Below, piece after piece: positions 58,478-64,000 of a DNA stretch of 64,000 nucleotides. The notes beneath the pieces are model-generated. The model did no database searches and was not told the origin of the DNA. It was given only the letters and a program-made list of their open reading frames with translations. A program made the position numbers and the translations under genes. How positions within the stretch are numbered: position 1 is the stretch's first letter; the number at the start of each line of letters is the position of its first letter. Source of the DNA: Acidobacteriota bacterium. GTDB taxonomy: Bacteria; Acidobacteriota; Blastocatellia; Pyrinomonadales; Pyrinomonadaceae. Location: positions 964 to 64,963 of the forward strand of contig JAIVJZ010000045.1 of assembly GCA_020199775.1 (NCBI GenBank), given 5' to 3'.

Positions 58478-59428
58478 CTACCCCTTCGGTGCTTTGAGAA
58501 ATTTTTGATGCCCGTGCAGGTTCCCGCGTAACCCTTCGAGCGAGTAGATGAGCACGTTCAAAGGGCTGAGTTGGCGGAAGTGCGCCGAGTAGTACAGCAC
58601 ATGCTTCGCCGTGAATTTGCACCACGCGTTGAAACTTTTATGCCTGCTCGCGAGGTAGGCGTGATTTCTGATCAGAAGGTAATTCCTGAACGGGCTGTCG
58701 GCGTAGGGCAAGTCGAACTTGCGGTTCAGGATTTTGAAATTTCTCCACATCATTTTGTTGGCGGGGTGCCAGAAGATCGCGTCCACCACCGTCGCTATGG
58801 AAACCCCCGCCTTCTGCGCGCGGTAGAAGAAGTCCCACTCGTCGCCCCAGAGAAAAAAATCTTTGTGCGGCAGCCCGATGCGCTCAATGACCTCCCGGCT
58901 GACGAGCACGCCGTTGAAGGGGCTGAGGTGGTTCCATAACAGACCCTCGTCATCGGCGGCGGCTTCCAACTCTTCGCGGGTTCTGAGGATGACGTTTTCC
59001 TCGCCCCTCCGCACCCAGTAATCGAATGCCAGTTTTTGCCCCGCCGCGTCCTCGCTCGCGATGATCAGCGGGCCCCTGAACAGGATGCCGGAAGGCGCGA
59101 GCAAACGCTCCAGAGTGTCCTCGCGCGGCAACCCGTCGTCGTCCATCGCCCAGAGCCAGTCATACCCTTGCGCGAACGCCCGTTTGAAACCCTCGTGGAA
59201 GCCCCCGGCCCCGCCGATGTTCGCCGGCAGGCGGACGTAACTGATCGAGGCGTTGTCGAGGTAGCCGCCATTCGAGAGCAACTCGAACGTCCCGTCCGTG
59301 GAAGCATTGTCTATGATGAGAACGCGCTCCACCGCCCGGGTCTGTTTGAGGACGCCGTCGAGGCATTTGAGCAATAGCTCTTTGCGGTTATACGTCACCA
59401 CCACCGCGCATACTTGCTGTTTATTCAC
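58478..59428 (-). CDS. Glycosyltransferase family 2 (GlfT2-like group), copy 3
   Basis: 316 aa. QVCAVVVTYNRKELLLKCLD, LIIDNASTDGTFELL, NIGGAGGFHEGFKRAFAQGY and WLWAMDDDGLPREDTL; the second half (IGLPHKDFFLWGDEWDFFYR) is the same as in copies 1 and 2 but more divergent. The three genes together probably add related residues, for example furanoses, to the repeat unit, since a UDP-galactopyranose-mutase-like gene is nearby. Confidence 0.9.
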   Translation of the reverse strand: MNKQQVCAVVVTYNRKELLLKCLDGVLKQTRAVERVLIIDNASTDGTFELLSNGGYLDNASISYVRLPANIGGAGGFHEGFKRAFAQGYDWLWAMDDDGLPREDTLERLLAPSGILFRGPLIIASEDAAGQKLAFDYWVRRGEENVILRTREELEAAADDEGLLWNHLSPFNGVLVSREVIERIGLPHKDFFLWGDEWDFFYRAQKAGVSIATVVDAIFWHPANKMMWRNFKILNRKFDLPYADSPFRNYLLIRNHAYLASRHKSFNAWCKFTAKHVLYYSAHFRQLSPLNVLIYSLEGLRGNLHGHQKFLKAPKG

Positions 59429-59506
59429 TTTGAATACCTTCTCCGCGACAGGCCGGGTTCGACCCGGCGGGGTCTCTCATTTCACACGATCAGAAATGGC
59501 GTCGGG

Positions 59507-60514
59507 TCAGAGTTCGAGAATGGCCTTTTCGACCGGGTAGTATTGCGGTCGTCCCGCGTAGAAATTCTCCTGCTTCGCCGGGTTGCGCAGAAAAGGCAGA
59601 GGGTTGACGAACTCGTTGAAATTTTTCCGGTAGACCGCCGAAACGTTGTCCCTCACGGGAGCTCTCAGCCTCAGCCCATGCCAGAATCCCTGGCACATCC
59701 GCGGCAGAGCCGCCGACACCCGCGGGTGGTGGCGCGCCATCAGAAGCAGCCTGCAGACCAGGTTGAGGAAGGCCAAGATCGCGTCGCCGGGCTGAAACAG
59801 TTTGCCCGCGATGTAGGATAAGTTCCGCAAGTTTATGATCCAGAAGGCGACATCAAAAGAGTGGCGCCACGAGAGTTTCTTCATGTGATACGAGACGACT
59901 TCCGGAAGGAACAGGTGCTTCATGCCCTGGCCGAGAAGCCTGACGGTGAACTCCAACTCGTGCGTCCCGACGAAAATATTTCTATCAAAACCTCCCAGCC
60001 TCTCGATGGCCTCCCGACTGATGAGAGCCGAACAACCCCAGAAGGAAAGGATTCCGGTGTTGTAAGTCTGGTTGAAGAAAAAGTTTTCCTCGTAAGGGCT
60101 GGAGACGAGAAACGAGACGAGGTCGGCACCGTGAATTTCGGCGCTCTCGACCGCCCGTTTTAACGAGTCCCCGACGAGATAACAATCGTCATCCAGGACT
60201 AGAAAGTAATCCCCCCCGCCCGCCTCGAACCCTTCGTTCCAACCGGAGACGCCGCGGTTCTTTTCAATCACGACGACTTTTACGCAGGGAAACTCTGCGG
60301 CCACCATCTCCCTCGTACCGTCGGTTGACCCGTTGTCCACGAGGATGATCTCAAGACGGTCTGCCGGGTAGTCCAACTTATTCGTGACCATGCTCAGGGT
60401 GGTGTGGACGATGTCTTTGCGGTTGAAAGCCAGAACATTGATCGTCACCGACGGCCAGATGCTCTCACCCCCGCCGTCGTCGCCGCCCGCCAGATCGGGT
60501 TCGTTTAAGTTCAT
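59507..60514 (-). CDS. Glycosyltransferase family 2
   Basis: 335 aa. VTINVLAFNRKDIVHTTLSM, IILVDNGSTDGTREMV, NRGVSGWNEGFEAGGGDYFL and VLDDDCYLVGDSL give the GT-A core. It differs from the three neighbours and is like rhamnosyltransferase/WcaA-type enzymes. Starts 20 bp after the flippase stop. Confidence 0.9.
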   Translation of the reverse strand: MNLNEPDLAGGDDGGGESIWPSVTINVLAFNRKDIVHTTLSMVTNKLDYPADRLEIILVDNGSTDGTREMVAAEFPCVKVVVIEKNRGVSGWNEGFEAGGGDYFLVLDDDCYLVGDSLKRAVESAEIHGADLVSFLVSSPYEENFFFNQTYNTGILSFWGCSALISREAIERLGGFDRNIFVGTHELEFTVRLLGQGMKHLFLPEVVSYHMKKLSWRHSFDVAFWIINLRNLSYIAGKLFQPGDAILAFLNLVCRLLLMARHHPRVSAALPRMCQGFWHGLRLRAPVRDNVSAVYRKNFNEFVNPLPFLRNPAKQENFYAGRPQYYPVEKAILEL

Positions 60515-60534
60515 CGCGCCAAGTCCTCCGACGT

Positions 60535-62022
60535 TTACTGCGTGGGCACCGCTCTAGGGCGCTGCCAGACTGCGGCGATGGCGGCGCGCGTGTAGTCTTG
60601 TTCTAACAACATAAAACCGGCGACGCAGACGCCCCCGCCCAGAGCCGCCGCGCACCACCACGGCATCAGAGTTTCGGCGGCCAGGCGCGCCGCGAAGGCG
60701 GCGAGGCAGCAGACCGCCGCCGTCCGCAAAAACCACTTGTGCCAGGGCAATGGGTGGACGCCTCGACGTGCGACGACCGCCGCCACCAAGACGACCGCTT
60801 CGGCCAGCACCGTCGTGACCACCGCGCCTTTGGCCCCGTACTTCGGAATCAGCCAGAAGTTAAGACCTAAATTGGTCAACGCCCCCGCCAGCGTGCAGCG
60901 GAACGCCAGCGACTCGTGCTGCCACGCATTGAGCGGCATGACGTATCCGACGTTGAAGAAGATCAACGCGAGGTTCAGAGACAGCCACTCGAAGAGCGGG
61001 CCGCTCGCGCTAAAGCCGGGGCCGAAGAGGAGCGCGATGAGGTGTCTCCCCACGGCCCACCCCAGAGCCGCCAGTGGAAAGCCCAACCATATCGCCAGCC
61101 GCAGGAATTTTTCCGATGTCTGCTGCGCCTGCCCCGTGTCATGGAAGGAACGCGCCACCGCCGGGAAGGCCGCGTTGCTCAGGCTCAAAATCAAAAAGAC
61201 CGGCACCAGCATCATGCTGTAGGCCGTGCTGTAGAGCCCGACGACCGCGTTGCCGTGGCTGAAGCCCAAAAAGATCACGTCGGAGTTGTAGTAAAGCAGA
61301 ATCGCCACTTGCGAGAGCACCACGGGCAGCGAAACTCGCAGCAACCGGCGCGCGCCGTCTAATTTAAAACGAACCCCCCGCCAGTCGAACAGGCCATGAT
61401 GTAGCGCGTACCAGACCGTGAATGCGTTCAGCGCCAGACGAAAGGGGTAGGGAAACCAGACGTACAGAAAAATTTGTTCCGGCCCGTGGATCAACGCGAA
61501 CAGGGCGCCCAGTTGCAACACCTGTAGTACGACGCCGGCGACGGCCAGACGTGCCATCCGCTCGTGCGCGTGCAGCAGCCAGGTCAAATCGAACGGCAGC
61601 AGCAACAGCCCTATCGTATGCAGCACGAGCAACAACGAGATTTCCCGCCCGCCGCCGACAAAGCCGCCGCCGAGCCAGACCACCGCCAGCGCCGACACCG
61701 ACAGAATCATCTGGATCATGAACAGCAGTGAGACGTAATGAGCCGCTTGCTTCGGGTCGCGCGCTACATCGCGTTTGGCGATCACGATCAGGCCGGGGCC
61801 GACGAGTAAGCTCACGTAGGCGACCATGGCGGAAGTCCACCCGATCTTGCCGATGGCTTCGGGCTGCAAGACGTTGCGCGCGTAAATGCCGCCGAATAAC
61901 GTCACGCTGCGCTCGACGAGAGCGGCGGCGCTAAGGGAAAAGAAATTACGCGCCACCATTCCGCCCGGCAAGGCGGCGACTATTCCGGCTCTCAGGTTGG
62001 CGACGGTTTTTTGTTGTCCCAT
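60535..62022 (-). CDS. Wzx-type oligosaccharide flippase
   Basis: 495 aa, with twelve to fourteen membrane spans of the MATE/MOP flippase superfamily (GMVARNFFSLSAAALVERSV at the first span, LLVGPGLIVIAKRDVARDPK, YNSDVIFLGFSHGNAVVGLY in the middle). It moves undecaprenyl-linked repeat units across the inner membrane, upstream of the polymerase. Genes on both sides are on the same strand with small gaps (17-20 bp). Confidence 0.9.
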   Translation of the reverse strand: MGQQKTVANLRAGIVAALPGGMVARNFFSLSAAALVERSVTLFGGIYARNVLQPEAIGKIGWTSAMVAYVSLLVGPGLIVIAKRDVARDPKQAAHYVSLLFMIQMILSVSALAVVWLGGGFVGGGREISLLLVLHTIGLLLLPFDLTWLLHAHERMARLAVAGVVLQVLQLGALFALIHGPEQIFLYVWFPYPFRLALNAFTVWYALHHGLFDWRGVRFKLDGARRLLRVSLPVVLSQVAILLYYNSDVIFLGFSHGNAVVGLYSTAYSMMLVPVFLILSLSNAAFPAVARSFHDTGQAQQTSEKFLRLAIWLGFPLAALGWAVGRHLIALLFGPGFSASGPLFEWLSLNLALIFFNVGYVMPLNAWQHESLAFRCTLAGALTNLGLNFWLIPKYGAKGAVVTTVLAEAVVLVAAVVARRGVHPLPWHKWFLRTAAVCCLAAFAARLAAETLMPWWCAAALGGGVCVAGFMLLEQDYTRAAIAAVWQRPRAVPTQ

Positions 62023-62039
62023 GTGATCGAGCGCCCGCC

Positions 62040-63374
62040 TCAGGCCCGCGCCGTAAGCAATTCATTCTCCCCGACGCCCAAGACTCTTTCCGCGGCACGC
62101 CGGCCGCTCAAGATACTGTCGTCAGTCCAGTAATATTCCCACTCGCCGTAACGGCCACAGCACGCGACGCCCTGTTCTTCGAGGTAGGCTCGGACGACGG
62201 CTAAATTTTTGGCGCGTTCCAAGTCGAAAAGAACGTTGGCGTATGGGATGCGCTGTTCGTAGGCCACCAGAATATCGTCCTCAGTTCGTAGCAAGCCGGT
62301 ACGCACCATGTCTTCCAGAGAGCGGCTGAGCACGTCCTGGCACGCCAGCGGGCGCAGCGGCGAGTGATAAATCTCCAACTGGATGCTGCCGCAGCCGGGC
62401 GGCGCGTTGTGCGCCGAGAGGCGGTGCGGAAAGTTGCCGCGGGCGAAAATTATGTCCTCGTCGTAGAAGTACATCCAGTGAGCGTCGGGAAAATTTTCCG
62501 CGCGGGCGACGCCGACGTTGACCACCACCACCGACGTACAGACGAGGCGGCCGGCCGCCCTGGCGACGGCCGGGGGCACATCCTTGATGCGCCGGATCAG
62601 TTCCGGCAACGGCAATGAAGAAATCAATGTTTCAAAGAAGGCTTTGTCGCCACACACGAATTCCAGTTCGCGCCGTTTCAAGTCCACGCTCGCTAATTCG
62701 CGGTTGAGGTGCTGGCCTTCACTCCCGGCGGCGACCGCGCGCACGTAGGAGTTGAAGCCGCCGCGGAGCGGGTAACGAAATTGCGTCAGGTAATGGTAGT
62801 TCTCGCCCTGCGGGCCGAGCGCGCCTTTCACCACCTCCTCCAGGCTCGGCGGATACATGCGCGCCCCGACCCAGTCGGCGGACATCTCGGCGGCTTCAGT
62901 CGTCCAATACTTGCGCGTGTAACGATACGTAAATTCTTCGCTGAACGTCCGGCCCAATCCTTGCCGGCACCAGTCGGCGTAGGTTTTGACAGGGGGCCGG
63001 TCCGTCTGGCAACTGGCCTCGGCGAAATCCACGACACAGCGTTTCACCAGATCGAGCGGCAGCCCGTGTAAATTACATTGCGCGGGATGCCGCACCCAGT
63101 TGTTCCGCCAGTTGTTCGTAACAACCGCATCCTGCTCCACAAACTCGCCGTTCACCGCCGCGGCGAATAGTTCCTTGATCTCAGGGCGCTTCGTGAAGGA
63201 GATGTGCGGGCCTTCGTCGAAGGTGAAGCCGGCGACCTCGTGTGAATAAGCGTGGCCGCCGATGTAAGGATTTTTTTCGTAGACGACGACGTCGGCTCCC
63301 AGTTGGCGCGCGCGCTGCGCCGCCGCCAGCCCCGCGAGCCCCGCGCCGAGCACCGCCACCTGTGGCGGCGTCAT
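62040..63374 (-). CDS. FAD-dependent UDP-galactopyranose-mutase/amine-oxidase-like protein
   Basis: 444 aa from ATG 63374, which overlaps the upstream stop by ATGA; a frame extending to 63467 is a shadow. VAVLGAGLAGLAAAQRARQL is the FAD-binding dinucleotide motif, and VVVYEKNPYIGGHAYSH is the next element. EGPHISFTKRPEI replaces the usual GPHIFHT of UGM. The protein belongs to the NAD(P)-binding_8/protoporphyrinogen-oxidase-like group that includes UDP-galactopyranose mutases. Conversion of a pyranose to furanose nucleotide sugar is likely but not proven; the GlfT2-like transferases nearby support it. Confidence 0.8.
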   Translation of the reverse strand: MTPPQVAVLGAGLAGLAAAQRARQLGADVVVYEKNPYIGGHAYSHEVAGFTFDEGPHISFTKRPEIKELFAAAVNGEFVEQDAVVTNNWRNNWVRHPAQCNLHGLPLDLVKRCVVDFAEASCQTDRPPVKTYADWCRQGLGRTFSEEFTYRYTRKYWTTEAAEMSADWVGARMYPPSLEEVVKGALGPQGENYHYLTQFRYPLRGGFNSYVRAVAAGSEGQHLNRELASVDLKRRELEFVCGDKAFFETLISSLPLPELIRRIKDVPPAVARAAGRLVCTSVVVVNVGVARAENFPDAHWMYFYDEDIIFARGNFPHRLSAHNAPPGCGSIQLEIYHSPLRPLACQDVLSRSLEDMVRTGLLRTEDDILVAYEQRIPYANVLFDLERAKNLAVVRAYLEEQGVACCGRYGEWEYYWTDDSILSGRRAAERVLGVGENELLTARA

Positions 63375-64000
63375 TGATGAACCTCCGCCGATAAACGGGT
63401 CGCGACGTAATCTCGCAAGGCCTCCCGCCAGGGTCTCATGATCATCATCCCTCTGGCCTTCAGACACGTGTTCTCGAGAGCTTCCCAGGCCGGGACGGGC
63501 GCCGAGCGCGGGAAGAAATCAGACCCCACGGGGCGCACTGCGTTCGGCAACCCGAGTTGTTCGACGATCTCCCTGACGTATTCATAACGAGAGGCCGACC
63601 CGACGTTGGCGACGTGATAGGTTCCGTAGGCTTCGGATCGAATCAGTTCGATAACCTGCCGCGCGAAGTCCACGGTATACGTCGGCGAGCCGAACTTATC
63701 CTTCGCGCTCACGATCTCCGGCTTGGCGAGCGCCTCGCGCCGCCGGGCTTCGACGAAGTTGCGTCTGTGTTCGACGTTGCCGCCGAACAACCATCCCGGG
63801 CGCACGATGAAGTGGCGCCGGGCGTGCTGGGCGACCAATTCTTCGCCCAGATACTTGCTCTTATGATAATGGGTGATGGGGGCGGGTTGATCGAACTCCG
63901 TGTAGGGCGCGCCCTTTTCGCCGTCGAAGACGCCGCAAGTGCTGACGTAGACCGCCACAGCGTCGAACTCGCTGCAAGCCAGGGCCACGTTCCACGCACC
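63371..64000 (-). CDS. RmlD-like NAD-dependent sugar reductase, partial
   Basis: The gene runs off the right edge; its 5' part lies beyond base 64000. The 209 visible residues contain YVSTCGVFDGEKGAPYTEFD, HYHKSKYLGEELVAQH (YxxxK with the catalytic Tyr/Lys), FIVRPGWLFGG and KFGSPTYTVDFARQV, the pattern of dTDP-4-dehydrorhamnose reductase (RmlD). It would reduce a 4-keto-sugar nucleotide for the polysaccharide. It overlaps the UGM-like gene by 4 nt. Confidence 0.88.
   Translation of the reverse strand, partial: GAWNVALACSEFDAVAVYVSTCGVFDGEKGAPYTEFDQPAPITHYHKSKYLGEELVAQHARRHFIVRPGWLFGGNVEHRRNFVEARRREALAKPEIVSAKDKFGSPTYTVDFARQVIELIRSEAYGTYHVANVGSASRYEYVREIVEQLGLPNAVRPVGSDFFPRSAPVPAWEALENTCLKARGMMIMRPWREALRDYVATRLSAEVHQ

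Overview
The window looks like a chromosomal segment of a GC-rich Gram-negative bacterium. The best guess is an Acidobacteriota member of the Blastocatellia type. The guess rests on gene content: an Oar-like TonB-dependent receptor with an N-terminal carboxypeptidase-regulatory repeat, DUF5916, HAF-repeat and P63C proteins, small SWIM-type transposases and a large exopolysaccharide locus. No rRNA, tRNA or marker gene is present to confirm it.

Region 1 (1-16.4 kb) is the tail of a polyketide/non-ribosomal peptide gene cluster with its tailoring and supply genes. It holds a PKS C-terminus with carrier domain, a Stf0 sulfotransferase, a polysaccharide deacetylase, a NodU/CmcH carbamoyltransferase, a DUF5916 outer-membrane protein, a glycosyltransferase and a split transketolase. 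It also holds an NAD(P)-binding reductase, an asparagine-synthetase-like amide ligase without the N-terminal glutaminase cysteine, a membrane-anchored aspartyl/asparaginyl beta-hydroxylase and an aspartate kinase.

Region 2 (16.4-45 kb) is an accessory region full of mobile-element scars, inverted repeats, small genes and frameshifts. From left to right: (a) perfect palindromes and long inverted repeats, a 63-aa secreted six-cysteine peptide, a SWIM-DDE transposase, a P63C protein, a lone receiver protein and an XRE regulator under a perfect 8-2-8 palindrome; (b) a compact graspetide (omega-ester/amide RiPP) cluster with two overlapping precursor genes, one MvdD-like ATP-grasp ligase and a membrane protein; (c) a promoter/41-aa ORF/terminator unit, an Rx4H (HEPN-like) protein, a DUF4209 protein, and an overlapping pair that includes a clan AA aspartic protease; (d) a ZIP transporter and an Asp/Glu racemase; (e) a complete fluoride riboswitch whose fluC/crcB gene is cut after about 18 codons by an IS6-family element; (f) a redox/ion island between two IS6 copies, with a Tat-signalled Fe/Mn superoxide dismutase, an OsmC-like protein with an in-frame TGA at the catalytic cysteine, and a GrdB-like reductase with two in-frame TGA codons (UxxU) followed by a good bacterial SECIS hairpin. 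Both TGA-containing genes are probably selenoproteins; (g) HPP, DUF1622 and truncated Na+/Ca2+ antiporter genes, two DUF4142 paralogues, a large TonB receptor, an Asn-Gly repeat protein, a HAF-repeat protein and an epimerase remnant.

Region 3 (45-64 kb) is a co-oriented exopolysaccharide/O-antigen locus, all on the minus strand. It encodes a TPR protein, two O-antigen-ligase/polymerase-like proteins, a WbaP-type initiating phosphotransferase, GDP-mannose 3,5-epimerase, a WecG/TagA transferase, one GT4 and five GT2 glycosyltransferases (three of them related neighbours), a Wzx flippase, a UDP-galactopyranose-mutase-like flavoprotein and an RmlD-like reductase cut by the window end.

The strongest leads are the two TGA-containing selenoprotein candidates, the graspetide cluster, the IS-orphaned fluoride riboswitch and the Rx4H/DUF4209/aspartic-protease gene string.
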